This document shows positions 8,676-17,012 of a stretch of DNA of 64,000 bases, one piece after another; position 1 is the stretch's first letter, and each line of letters opens with the position of its first letter. The stretch is from Mucilaginibacter sp. GTDB taxonomy: Bacteria; Bacteroidota; Bacteroidia; Sphingobacteriales; Sphingobacteriaceae. A model generated the notes under the pieces. The model saw only the letters and a list, made by a program, of their open reading frames with translations. It was not told where the DNA came from and did no database searches. The stretch is taken from NCBI GenBank assembly GCA_030445275.1, contig JAUCSE010000089.1, positions 62,001-126,000 of the forward strand, in the 5' to 3' direction. The position numbers and the translations under genes are program-made.

Positions 8676-8740
8676 AGTTGATGGCTGATAGTCAAGTGTT
8701 TAAAAAAAATCGGCGATCAATATCTATTCTTGTCGAGAGA

Positions 8741-9587
8741 TTAGTCTGTCATCGGCAATACTTTTCTCTGAATGACCATGCACCCACCTACAAAAACTAT
8801 CACAGCAAACACACATAGCACCATATAATACTGCATACCCAACAACTTAAAGAAACCTTGCTGATATTTGGGCAAAAACAAAAACAACGAGGCTGTACTG
8901 TTAATTGTAGCATGTATAATCATTCCCGGAATTACCGATTGCGTTTTGTAAAAAACCCAACCTAAAAATAAACCGCCAAAGAAAGCGGGTACTGCCTGCC
9001 ATGGATTAAGATGCAGAACACCAAAGAATATAGCCGAAACTACGATGGCTATAGCAGGTGAGTAGTTTTTTAACAACCCTTTTAATATTATTCCACGACA
9101 TAGCATTTCTTCTATTATGGGAGCTGCGACAATGGCCATAACAAGCGAAAAAGCATTTTTTGTAAATGCCTTTTCAAAAATCTTCTGCATATACACAGGC
9201 ATCGGAATTAGATTGGAAACCCCTTCTAAACCAACAACCAAAGCTAAAGTAGTGATGATAACAACAGGCACTAACCAACCCTGTATTCTGTTAAAGCTAA
9301 AATTGAATGGAGAAGATGACTGTTTTTTACTTTTCTTAATCGCGTACCTTATGGTAAGCAGCATGGTAACAACATAAAGCGCCAAAGTTAAAAACGATTT
9401 TACTGGGGGGGGTAGCTAAGTTTTTAACATCGGCAATAAATATCCCAAAAGCTATAGCCCCTATAATGTTATACAAAAGAAATATGAAAAAAAGCTTGCA
9501 GAGGGATTTCCAATTTGGATATATAGATTCAATACTAATTGGCGAATCGTTTTGATAATCAACGTGAAGAGACTCAGGTATGTCCAT
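8741..9587 (-). pseudogene. CPBP-family intramembrane protease, frame interrupted at a C8 tract
   Basis: Two overlapping frames together make one CPBP (Abi/CAAX-like) protease. The N-terminal frame (from the ATG at 9587) reads to ...NLATPPSK and then runs off. The C-terminal frame contains all three catalytic motifs: EEMLCRG (EExxxR), FFGVLH (FxxxH) and HATINS. The join is a run of eight G on the plus strand (9405-9412). Seven bases there would give a continuous protein of about 282 residues with six or more membrane helices. Either a phase-variable tract, a recent mutation, or a sequencing/assembly error. The family includes immunity proteins and CAAX-like proteases. Confidence 0.8.
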
Positions 9588-9636
9588 ATACAAATATGAT
9601 AAACAATATTATTAAACGGATAAAATTATTCCTCAC

Positions 9637-9656
9637 ATGCTCATTATAATGAGCAT
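9637..9656. terminator. 20-bp palindrome downstream of the TPR gene
   Basis: ATGCTCATTATAATGAGCAT is a perfect palindrome 9 bp past the stop of the TPR gene on the minus strand. It is AT-rich and lacks a clear U-run, so terminator function is only possible. Confidence 0.4.
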
Positions 9657-9664
9657 ATATCCCT

Positions 9665-10669
9665 TTAAAACTTTCTTTTCTCAGCAGCTACCCAGGCTTC
9701 CAGTGCTTTATGCTTATCCTCATTTTGCTGCAGCCATTGGTTATCAGCGGCTTTGTTGGCACTCAGGTCCATCAGGCGGGCAAATGCCGGCATATGTTCC
9801 GTTTGCGCCAGTTTGTAAAAGAGCCCCGCATAATAGTTCCTGAAAAAATCATTACCTGTTTGTTTCTCAGATAATTGACCAACAGCCATAAATATAGCTT
9901 TCAGCTGAGCCGCCAGCAAATCGGCCGGGGAGGAGTATTTTCTCAAATCAGTAGTTGCTGCTGCAGCCAGTAATGTTTTATTCAAAGCTGCGCTTGCAAC
10001 ATCTGTTTTTCCTTCTGTTTTTAAGGTGCCGCCTTTTAAAATACTTTGCATATTGGTATAAGCTTCGGCTGATCGCGGACCATCAGGTTCCAGCAGTAAA
10101 AAGTTGCAAAGGGCTAATAAGGCAGGGGCTCTTTTATTTTGATGAAAAGCTACCAAAGCATACAACCGCTGACTATTGGCATGTTTGGGATCAAGCTTAA
10201 TAGCTTCAATAGCAGCCAATTCCCCATCGGCATATTGTTTGGCCCTGAAGTATGCCAGCCCTAAATTGAAGTATAGTGGTTGGTAATCTGGTTTTATTTT
10301 TATCCCTTCTTTGTAGGCATCAATAGCCTGCTGAGGCTGTTTTGCGGTATCATAAATGCTCCCTAAAAGTTCGTAAGCCGGACCGGTTAAGGCGCCATTG
10401 GCTTTGGTCACTTTATTAAGATAAGGGATACCATCCGCCCCTTTACCTGATGCTGTCAGACTAAAAGCCAGCTGGTAATTGGCCTGCGCATTTTCGGGAT
10501 CGGCACTTAATACTTGTTTATATTTTTCAATTGCACCTGCATAATTATGTGCACTATTAAGCTCAATACCCTGCTTTATTAGTGCATTTACGTCATCATT
10601 TTGGGCAAAAACAGCATATCCTGACATCAAAAAGGCAATAAAAAGCCCGGTTTTTCTTATAAAATCCAT
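9665..10669 (-). CDS. Exported tetratricopeptide-repeat protein
   Basis: About 334 residues from the ATG at 10669, where the signal peptide MDFIRKTGLFIAFLMSGYAVFAQ begins; a TTG/ATG further upstream would add eight unlikely residues. At least four TPR units are visible between residues 30 and 180 (for example AIEKYKQVLSADPENAQANY and AIDAYKEGIKIKPDYQPLYFNLGLAYF). The C-terminal half is helical without a recognised domain. Likely a periplasmic scaffold; partner unknown. Confidence 0.85.
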   Translation of the reverse strand: MDFIRKTGLFIAFLMSGYAVFAQNDDVNALIKQGIELNSAHNYAGAIEKYKQVLSADPENAQANYQLAFSLTASGKGADGIPYLNKVTKANGALTGPAYELLGSIYDTAKQPQQAIDAYKEGIKIKPDYQPLYFNLGLAYFRAKQYADGELAAIEAIKLDPKHANSQRLYALVAFHQNKRAPALLALCNFLLLEPDGPRSAEAYTNMQSILKGGTLKTEGKTDVASAALNKTLLAAAATTDLRKYSSPADLLAAQLKAIFMAVGQLSEKQTGNDFFRNYYAGLFYKLAQTEHMPAFARLMDLSANKAADNQWLQQNEDKHKALEAWVAAEKRKF

Positions 10670-10778
10670 ATTTAAACATACAAAGACTGCCAATTAAACG
10701 AAAAAAATTAAAACATTAATTCATACCTGCATTATAATTTCTAATTTTCGCCTTCGTTTAAGTTGAGAAATTTATTTT

Positions 10779-11993
10779 ATGAGATTAGTGTATACAAGCG
10801 TTTTAACATTTGCCGCCTCCCTATTAATATTAACATCCTGTTCGTCAAAAAACAATGATAAAAATAAAGTTGCGGGCCCTGCCGAAAGCAAGCCTTTAGA
10901 TACCGTGGCCCTACTGGCCTACAACCCTAAAAATGCCGATAAAAAGATTGACGAGGTGATGCAGGAACTGCACCGCACCCGCGGCTTCAACGGCAATGTA
11001 TTGGTTGCCAAAAAAGGCAAAATCGTATACGAAAACGCCATAGGATGGGCCGACTACCTGCACCGCGACAGCCTGAAATTAAGCTCACAATTTGAACTGG
11101 CATCAGTTACCAAAACCATGACCTCCACCGCTATTTTAATGCTGATGGAACGCGGTAAACTCACGCTTGACGATAACGTAAAAAAGTTTTTTCCTGATTT
11201 TCCCTATGATGGTGTCACCATCCGCTTGTTGCTCACGCACCGCTCGGGTATGATGAACTATGTATATTTTATTGATGATATATATCGCAAACAACACCTT
11301 AATCAAAAGAAGGGGCTGACGAATGCTGATGCCATGAAAATGATAGCTGATTATAAGCCCCGCCCATTCAATGTGCCTAACAAACGCTTTTTATATAATA
11401 ACTCCAACTTTATGGTACTGGGAGCCATTATTGAAAAGGTGAGTGGCATGAGCTACGCGCAGTTCATGAAGGAGAACGTGTTTACCCCGGCCAGCATGAC
11501 GCATACCCATGTGTATTCAAAAGCGGTGTACGATAAAATACCGGTTGACGTGGTTGGGCATGACAGGGGGCAATGGCGCTACTCGGTAGCACAGAACTTT
11601 TTAGACGGCCCCGTGGGCGATAAAGGTATTTACAGTACTATTGGCGATCTGTTTTTATTTGACCGTGCCCTGCGCGCCGGCAGATTATTAAAACAAGCCA
11701 CACTCGATTCGGCTTATGTGCCGCGCAACCCAATGCTGCACGGACATTTTAGCTATGGTTATGGCTGGCGTACTTTTACCGCTCCCGGACAGGAAGTTAT
11801 TTACCATACCGGCTGGTGGCACGGTTTCAGACATATTTATTTGCGCGATATGAAAAACGATATCACCATTGTGCTGTTAACTAATTTAGCCAATGGCAGT
11901 TTATTAAAGCTGGATGAGCTGTTTAAAGCCGCCGGCATGCCCATAGTGCGTAAAAGCGCCTACAATGGCAACGGTGATACCAGTGATGATTAG
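10779..11993 (+). CDS. Lipoprotein serine hydrolase, class C beta-lactamase fold
   Basis: 404 residues with a lipoprotein signal (LILTSC, Cys21). Catalytic elements of the beta-lactamase/DD-peptidase fold are intact: SVTK (S109, K112), YNN (206-208) and HTG in IYHTGWWHG (about 346). In Bacteroidota such proteins are usually esterases or D-aminopeptidases rather than antibiotic resistance enzymes. Followed in the same direction by ybaB after a long iterated-word inverted repeat. A second, unrelated paralogue lies at 49853-51070. Confidence 0.92.
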   Translation: MRLVYTSVLTFAASLLILTSCSSKNNDKNKVAGPAESKPLDTVALLAYNPKNADKKIDEVMQELHRTRGFNGNVLVAKKGKIVYENAIGWADYLHRDSLKLSSQFELASVTKTMTSTAILMLMERGKLTLDDNVKKFFPDFPYDGVTIRLLLTHRSGMMNYVYFIDDIYRKQHLNQKKGLTNADAMKMIADYKPRPFNVPNKRFLYNNSNFMVLGAIIEKVSGMSYAQFMKENVFTPASMTHTHVYSKAVYDKIPVDVVGHDRGQWRYSVAQNFLDGPVGDKGIYSTIGDLFLFDRALRAGRLLKQATLDSAYVPRNPMLHGHFSYGYGWRTFTAPGQEVIYHTGWWHGFRHIYLRDMKNDITIVLLTNLANGSLLKLDELFKAAGMPIVRKSAYNGNGDTSDD

Positions 11994-11995
11994 AA

Positions 11996-12150
11996 CTCGG
12001 ATGTGCGGATGTGTAAATTACAAATGTGCAGATGAAATGAATTGGTATAGCAATTGATATAATTAAGCGTAATGTAATAGTACTCATATTTAACATCAAT
12101 AATCTGCACATTTGAAATCTGCACATCCGCACATCTGAAATTTGCACATA
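11996..12150. repeat. Iterated-word inverted repeat (ATGTGCGGATGTG type)
   Basis: The left arm (11999-12036) repeats the word GATGTGC; the right arm (12101-12150) repeats its complement GCACATCTG at least four times. It fills nearly the whole 171-bp gap between the serine hydrolase and ybaB genes. No reading frame is evident. Confidence 0.75.
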
Positions 12151-12164
12151 TAATTTAAAATATC

Positions 12165-12470
12165 ATGTTTGATAAATTAATGGAAGCCCAGCAAAAGGCG
12201 GGCGAAGTAAAAAAACGTTTAGATGCCATCACGGTATCCGGAGCTGCCGAGGGTGGCAAGATCACAGTGACCGCCAATGGTAACAAGGTGATACAATCTA
12301 TACATATTGACAGCGCTTTTTTGGCCGATGCGGACAAGGAAGAGGTGGAAGAACTACTGGTTGTGGCTGTTAACAAAGCTCTGGACCAGGCCGAAAATGT
12401 AAGCCAGAGCGAAATGGCCGCCATGACCCAAAATATGTTTGGCGACCTGGGTGGTATGTTTGGGAAATAA
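12165..12470 (+). CDS. YbaB/EbfC-family nucleoid-associated protein
   Basis: 101 residues, typical length. N-terminal helix MFDKLMEAQQKAGEVKKRLD, the central beta-sheet containing GGKITVTANGNKVIQSIHID, and a long C-terminal helix ending GLGG-like (DLGGMFGK). The family binds DNA as a dimer and is often beside recR/dnaX. Here instead it stands between two iterated-word repeats, with no replication gene adjacent. Confidence 0.93.
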   Translation: MFDKLMEAQQKAGEVKKRLDAITVSGAAEGGKITVTANGNKVIQSIHIDSAFLADADKEEVEELLVVAVNKALDQAENVSQSEMAAMTQNMFGDLGGMFGK

Positions 12471-12475
12471 TAGTT

Positions 12476-12556
12476 TTAAGTCTTGAGTTCTGAGTCTTGA
12501 GTCTTTTGTCTTTTTAGGAGAACCGGATGTTTTTCAACTCAGAACTCAAGACTTAA
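12476..12556. repeat. Iterated-word inverted repeat (CTTGAGTTCTGAG type), 20-bp perfect arms
   Basis: Positions 12476-12495 are the exact reverse complement of 12537-12556. The words GTCTTGAGT and TCTGAGTC repeat within the arm. It starts 5 bp after the YbaB stop and could end or attenuate that transcript. Confidence 0.8.
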
Positions 12557-12657
12557 GACTTTTTCCCGCTTTGTAACATTTTTGCCATGATGCTATTATA
12601 TGTTACAACACTTGTTTGTAAGTGTTTAATTTTGTCCCACTTAACAAAATCCCCCAT

Positions 12658-13338
12658 ATGAAAACTACCTATTACGGACAATCAACCTTTGAGATAGAAA
12701 CAGGCGGCAAAAAACTACTGTTCGATCCTTTTATTACGCATAACTCCCTGGCCAAACATATTGACGTTAGCGGTATTAAACCAGATTATATCCTGGTATC
12801 GCACGGACATGGCGATCATGTGGCCGACCTGATCGATATACAAAAAAACAGCGGCGCCAAAGTGATCTGCATTGCCGAAATAGCCAACTGGCTTAACAGC
12901 AAAGGCATCGATAATGTACACGGAATGAACATTGGCGGCGGCTTCAATTTTGAATTCGGGCGGGTTAAAATGGTGAATGCTGTACACTCCAGCACCATGC
13001 CCGACGGCTCAGCAGGTGGTAACCCTGCCGGCTTTGTTCTATATACCACGGAAGGAAAAAACATATACTTTGCCGGCGATACCGCGCTTACCTATGATAT
13101 GAAGCTATTAGCTGACGAAAATCTGGACTGGGCATATTTACCCATCGGCGATAACTACACCATGGGTGCCGATGATGCCATCAAAGCCAGCGGTTTTATC
13201 AACTGCAAAAATATTATCGGTATGCATTATGATTCCTTCCCGGTTATTGAAATTAACAAGGATGAAGTGGCCGAAAAATTTATTAAAGCAGGCCTCAATT
13301 TAAAACTGCCCGCAATAGGCGAAACTATTGAGCTGTAA
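12658..13338 (+). CDS. Metal-dependent hydrolase, metallo-beta-lactamase fold (UPF0173 type)
   Basis: 227 residues from the ATG at 12658; upstream codons belong to the gap. The zinc motif HGHGDH lies near residue 50, with further ligands in VHSSTMPDG, FAGDTALT and GMHYDSFP. The lack of extra domains and the GDTA-type motif match the UPF0173 metal-dependent hydrolases. Substrate unknown. Confidence 0.93.
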   Translation: MKTTYYGQSTFEIETGGKKLLFDPFITHNSLAKHIDVSGIKPDYILVSHGHGDHVADLIDIQKNSGAKVICIAEIANWLNSKGIDNVHGMNIGGGFNFEFGRVKMVNAVHSSTMPDGSAGGNPAGFVLYTTEGKNIYFAGDTALTYDMKLLADENLDWAYLPIGDNYTMGADDAIKASGFINCKNIIGMHYDSFPVIEINKDEVAEKFIKAGLNLKLPAIGETIEL

Positions 13339-13349
13339 ATATTTTGAAT

Positions 13350-13427
13350 TGTCATGCTGAACGTAGTGAAGCATCTGATTTGCTACATGCATATTTGCGA
13401 ATAGATCCTTCGTTCCTCAGGATGACA
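13350..13427. repeat. REP/BIME-like element, mixed subtype (ATGCT left, ATCCT right)
   Basis: The left half is GTC-ATGCT...AGCAT and the right half ATCCT...AGGAT-GAC. Each half closes its own 5-bp stem, but the two stems differ from each other, so pairing is conserved locally and not across the element. Confidence 0.8.
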
Positions 13428-13462
13428 AGATTATTATTACTTGCACTCGTTTATAACTAAAT

Positions 13463-13502
13463 ATGTCATTGCGATCCGCCAGCTGGCGGATCGCAATGAC
13501 AT
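13463..13502. repeat. 40-bp perfect palindrome with nested CCGCCAGCTGGCGG core
   Basis: Positions 13463-13482 are the exact reverse complement of 13483-13502. The outer part is the REP-like GTC-ATTGC/GCAAT-GAC frame; its loop has been replaced by the GATCCGCCAG/CTGGCGGATC palindrome. A near copy is at 41513-41552. Confidence 0.85.
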
Positions 13503-13510
13503 GGATTATT

Positions 13511-13562
13511 AGGGCACAAGTAAGTCATCAACCCACAAACAACTACACAAGACTTGCGCTAA
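13511..13562. repeat. ACAAGACTTGCGC half-element
   Basis: Contains AAGTC and GACTT as a local stem and ends CACAAGACTTGCGCT. It closely matches the right half of the longer inverted element at 18862-18966. Confidence 0.6.
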
Positions 13563-13610
13563 AAAGGTGTCCCTAAATCAGGAAAAATAAACTTTTTACG
13601 ACACCTGCCA

Positions 13611-13641
13611 TTTGCTATTGAGCTATGTAATCTTATCTTCG
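13611..13641 (+). promoter_or_regulatory. Putative promoter of the GH43 gene
   Basis: TTTG (13611-13614), a 19-bp spacer, then TATCTTCG (13634-13641), one mismatch from TAnnTTTG. Spacing is ideal for the Bacteroidota primary sigma factor. It would give a 5' leader of about 130 bases that includes the double hairpin at 13672-13734. Confidence 0.55.
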
Positions 13642-13671
13642 TTTGTTTGCAATCACAAGAAATATTTGAAC

Positions 13672-13734
13672 AGGAGACGCATGTGATGCGTCTATACCCG
13701 CTTTTTTTGTAGAGACACATTACATGTGTCTCCT
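13672..13734. repeat. GGAGAC double-hairpin repeat
   Basis: Two halves in inverse orientation, each with its own stem: GACGCAT/ATGCGTC on the left and GACACAT/ATGTGTC on the right. A C-G pair is replaced by A-T between halves with pairing kept. A second copy is at 30591-30652. Confidence 0.8.
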
Positions 13735-13778
13735 AAACTATTGGTAAAAATCAAAACAGATAGCTTTAACCCATATAC

Positions 13779-15158
13779 ATGAAACGTTTTTCCTTCTTAT
13801 TGCTTTTGTTCACTTGTTTTAAAGGATATGCGCAGCATGCTGGTAATAACCCTATTATACCAGATATGATAGCCGACCCCAGTGTAATTAAAATTGGCGA
13901 TACCTATTATTGCTACACCACCACTGATGGCTATGGCAGCGGGCTGGCAAAGTCTGGTCCGCCGGTGGTATGGCAATCAAAGGATTTTGTAAACTGGAGC
14001 TTTCAGGGCATTTTCTTTCCGTCGGCTAACGGGCAGGTGTATTGGGCGCCAAGCAAGCCGGCTTTTGCTAACGGAAAATACTATTTGTACCCTACCTTAA
14101 ACTACAACATACAGGTAGCGGTATCGGCTTCGCCTAAAGGCCCATTTAAACTGGCTAATGGGGCAGATACCCTTGCCGGGCCACATGCACCTATCCCTTT
14201 TGTTAATGGAAACGGTCCCAAAGGAACCAAGGGGATAGATGCCGAAGTATTTATAGATGATGATAAACAGGCATATCTGTATTGGGCACAAAGAGGCGCG
14301 ACCCGTTTGCATAAAGATATGATTACGCTTGATACGGCTATCACTGTAATCAACACCAAAAGAAAAGGCTATACCGAAGGTCCCATTGTTTTTAAACGGA
14401 AGGGGATCTATTATTTCCTTTATACCCTTGATGGTCATGAGCACTATCAATATGCTTATGGATACAGTAAGAAGTCGCCATTGGGCCCTTTTACTTTCCC
14501 TGCTGATGATATTATTGCTAAAACCGACTCGGTGCAGGGCATTTATGGCCCGGGCCACGGATGCGTATTTAATGAACCCGGTACCGATAATTATTATTTC
14601 TGCTACCTTGAATTTGGTATAGGAAGCACCAACCGGCAGGTATGGGCAGATAAACTGGAGTTTAATGCCGACGGTACTATTAAGCCGGTTCAATTAACAC
14701 ATACCGGTATAAGCCCGCTCGGTCGCCAACGCGCGCCGCTTAACCTGGCAATCGGTAAAAAGGCAGCTGCATCTTCTGTTTTGCCTGATTTAAAAGTAAA
14801 GCCGATCAAAGATCCGTCATTAAACCGTACTGAAACCTATAGCGCCGCTAACGCTGTTGATGCATCAAACGGGACACGCTGGGTGGCTGCACCTACCGAT
14901 TCAACCGCCTGGTTCAGCATTGACCTGGGCAGTGTACAAAAAATTAAGCGAACGGATGCTTATTTTGTAAAACCCACAGCCGGGCATGCCTATCGCCTGG
15001 AATATTCATTGGATGGTATTACCTGGACTAAATGTGGGGGGCACGAGGATGTAAGGATCCAATCGCCGCACACCGATATTTTAGCTATAAAGGCCCGGTA
15101 TTTGAAACTGACCTTTTTGAAAGGGACCCCGGGGCTTTGGGAATATAAAATATATTAA
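13779..15158 (+). CDS. Secreted glycoside hydrolase family 43 with C-terminal discoidin-like domain
   Basis: 459 residues with a signal peptide ending KGYAQ. The five-bladed propeller of GH43 starts at NPIIPDMIADPSVIKIGDTYY (catalytic base Asp in the ADPS motif, about residue 36), with the pKa-modulating Asp in GIDAEVFIDDD and the acid in YTEGPIVFKRKG. Residues from about 345 to the end (NAVDASNGTRWVA...WFSIDLG...RYLKLTF) form an F5/8 type C carbohydrate-binding domain. Predicted to act on arabinose/xylose-containing plant polymers outside the cytoplasm. It stands alone, without SusC/SusD genes. Confidence 0.93.
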   Translation: MKRFSFLLLLFTCFKGYAQHAGNNPIIPDMIADPSVIKIGDTYYCYTTTDGYGSGLAKSGPPVVWQSKDFVNWSFQGIFFPSANGQVYWAPSKPAFANGKYYLYPTLNYNIQVAVSASPKGPFKLANGADTLAGPHAPIPFVNGNGPKGTKGIDAEVFIDDDKQAYLYWAQRGATRLHKDMITLDTAITVINTKRKGYTEGPIVFKRKGIYYFLYTLDGHEHYQYAYGYSKKSPLGPFTFPADDIIAKTDSVQGIYGPGHGCVFNEPGTDNYYFCYLEFGIGSTNRQVWADKLEFNADGTIKPVQLTHTGISPLGRQRAPLNLAIGKKAAASSVLPDLKVKPIKDPSLNRTETYSAANAVDASNGTRWVAAPTDSTAWFSIDLGSVQKIKRTDAYFVKPTAGHAYRLEYSLDGITWTKCGGHEDVRIQSPHTDILAIKARYLKLTFLKGTPGLWEYKIY

Positions 15159-15211
15159 GGGTCGCGCATAGAGGCCGCCACCATACTTCGACGGTATAAC
15201 ATATTTCCTTC

Positions 15212-15292
15212 ATGTCATTGCGAGAAACGAAGCAATCGCGAACTATGCAAGCCCCTGTACAGCATGAGATTGCCACGCTATCGCAATGACAT
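15212..15292. repeat. REP/BIME-like element, ATTGC subtype
   Basis: Both halves carry the ATTGC/GCAAT stem with different loops (GAGAAACGAA on the left, CACGCTATC on the right) and are bounded by ATGTC and GACAT. Confidence 0.8.
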
Positions 15293-15429
15293 AAATGATT
15301 AAATTTCGATCTTATTTTTATAGGTCATTTCACCTTTGAAGTCCCCGGATTTCATAGCTCAGCAACCAAAAGTAAATGCATAATATTTCTTATCCCGAAC
15401 TCACCTTATTTAGCTAACCAGTTCTCTTA

Positions 15430-15473
15430 AATCAAAAGCCGCATCATAAGTACTTATGATGCGGCTTTTGATT
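15430..15473. terminator. 44-bp perfect palindrome, likely bidirectional terminator
   Basis: AATCAAAAGCCGCATCATAAGT followed at once by its exact complement. Flanking A and T runs lie on both sides. It sits between the ends of the convergent GH43 (+) and small MXKDX-type (-) genes and could stop both. Confidence 0.75.
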
Positions 15474-15491
15474 GTTAATGACTTAAGACAC

Positions 15492-15680
15492 CTACATTTT
15501 TTTCATGGTATCTTTTTTCATCGTAGAATCTTTCTTCATCTTTTTGTGTTTCCACTTTTTCTTGGTTTTGGTAGTATCAGTTTGCGTAGTACCGTTGCCT
15601 GTTTTTGCTACCGTACCATATGCGAAAACGCTGCCGAAAGAAATCGCTGCTAAAGCGATCATACAAATTGCTTTTTTCAT
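15492..15680 (-). CDS. Small exported basic protein with MKKD repeats
   Basis: 62 residues: a clear signal peptide (MKKAICMIALAAISFGSVFA) followed by a short Thr/Lys-rich mature peptide ending in KKDSTMKKDTMKKM. The M-x-K-D-x repetition resembles the pentapeptide MXKDX family, which is otherwise uncharacterised. A palindromic terminator follows the stop, which supports a real gene. Function unknown. Confidence 0.65.
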   Translation of the reverse strand: MKKAICMIALAAISFGSVFAYGTVAKTGNGTTQTDTTKTKKKWKHKKMKKDSTMKKDTMKKM

Positions 15681-15749
15681 ACTTGTTTCGTTTTAAATGG
15701 TTATTTATTTATAACAAATTAACTATGAATTGTTTGCGTTAAATTTTAA

Positions 15750-17012
15750 TTAAATAATTGTTCCGTTAGGTATGATGGCCCGTTTTTTTACAACTACAAT
15801 GCCATCCTGTACGGTATGGGTACCAAAATCACCATCGGGTAGCTTTTCGCCCATGTTTATTTGTACATCGTTACCAATGTAAGTGTTTTTATCAATGATG
15901 GCATTTTTGATGTTACACCTGTCGCCTATACCCATTAATGGCGAACTGCTTAGTTTTAATTCGGCAATTTGCTCCAGCGTTTGATAATTATCGCTACCCA
16001 TTACATAGCAGTTTTCAATAGTGGTATCAACACCAATACGGGTACGTATGCCAATTAATGAGCGGGTAATTTGTTTGGCATTGATGATGCATCCATCGGC
16101 AATGATTGATTTTTCGAGCAGTGTACCGGATATTTTTGATGGTGGCAGCATGCGTGCCCTGGTGTATATATGATTTTCGCCAAAAAGATTAAACTTTGGT
16201 ATATCATCAGTTAAACCGAGGTTGGCATCAAAAAACGAAGGTATAGTACCAATATCTGTCCAGTACCCCTCATATTGATAGCTTACTACTTTATACTGTT
16301 CTATTGATTGCGGGATGATCTCTTTACCAAAATCAGTACGGTCATTTCCCTCCAACAGGTCATATAAAAGCTTGCGGTTAAATATATAGATCCCCATTGA
16401 TGCCAGGTAAACCCGGCCTTCGGCCTTCATTTCATCACTTACCTCTGATGCCCAGCTTTCAAAGTTTGATTTTGGTTTTTCGATAAAAGCGGTAATCGTA
16501 TTATTTTCATCCGTTTTTAATATACCAAAACCCGGAACATCAGCCGCATCAACCGGAATGGTGGCTATAGAAATATCAGCGCCAGCATCCATATGCTGAT
16601 TGATCATCTCTTCAAAATCCATTTGATATAACTGATCACCCGACAAGATCAGCACATAATCAAAATCGTGCACGGCCAAATGATGCAAACTTTGCCTTAC
16701 CGCATCGGCAGTGCCCTGGTACCAGGTAACGTTTGATGGCGTTTGCTCTGCCGCCAGAATATCAACAAAAGCATCACTAAAGCTGCTGAAGTGATAGGTG
16801 TTTTTAATATGTTTATTTAACGATGCCGAATTAAACTGCGTTAATACATAAATACGCGTAATGCCCGAATGCAGGCAATTTGAAATAGGAATATCAACTA
16901 AACGATATTTACCGGCAATAGGAACCGCCGGTTTGGAACGTGTTGCAGTAAGGGGCGATAAGCGGCTGCCCTGGCCACCGCCAAGCACAATGGAAATTAC
17001 TTTAGATGTCAT
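15750..17012 (-). CDS. glgC: Glucose-1-phosphate adenylyltransferase
   Basis: 420 residues. The nucleotide-binding signature GGGQGSRLSPLTATRSKPAVP starts near residue 11 and the SGDQLYQMDF metal-binding motif is near 122; a C-terminal left-handed beta-helix follows. Makes ADP-glucose from ATP and glucose-1-phosphate, the first committed step of glycogen synthesis. The start overlaps the glgA stop by 4 bp, so both are translated from one mRNA. No branching enzyme or phosphorylase gene is in the window. Confidence 0.97.
   Translation of the reverse strand: MTSKVISIVLGGGQGSRLSPLTATRSKPAVPIAGKYRLVDIPISNCLHSGITRIYVLTQFNSASLNKHIKNTYHFSSFSDAFVDILAAEQTPSNVTWYQGTADAVRQSLHHLAVHDFDYVLILSGDQLYQMDFEEMINQHMDAGADISIATIPVDAADVPGFGILKTDENNTITAFIEKPKSNFESWASEVSDEMKAEGRVYLASMGIYIFNRKLLYDLLEGNDRTDFGKEIIPQSIEQYKVVSYQYEGYWTDIGTIPSFFDANLGLTDDIPKFNLFGENHIYTRARMLPPSKISGTLLEKSIIADGCIINAKQITRSLIGIRTRIGVDTTIENCYVMGSDNYQTLEQIAELKLSSSPLMGIGDRCNIKNAIIDKNTYIGNDVQINMGEKLPDGDFGTHTVQDGIVVVKKRAIIPNGTII

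Larger units (their letters stand above)
13339..13778. other. Gene-free stretch carrying four repeats and a promoter
   Basis: The 440-bp gap upstream of the GH43 gene holds, in order: a REP/BIME-like element (13350-13427), a 40-bp perfect palindrome (13463-13502), an ACAAGACTTGCGC half-element (13511-13562), a promoter-like box (13611-13641) and a GGAGAC double hairpin (13672-13734). No reading frame looks real. Confidence 0.7.
15159..15491. other. Gene-free stretch with one REP-like element and a terminator
   Basis: The 333-bp gap between convergent genes holds a REP/BIME-like element (15212-15292) and a 44-bp palindromic terminator (15430-15473). I see nothing coding in it. Confidence 0.7.

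Noticed and set aside
10779..11993. Beta-lactamase-fold protein as an antibiotic resistance gene
   Set aside because: The class C fold and SxxK are shared with esterases and peptidases; no resistance-specific context or regulator is present.
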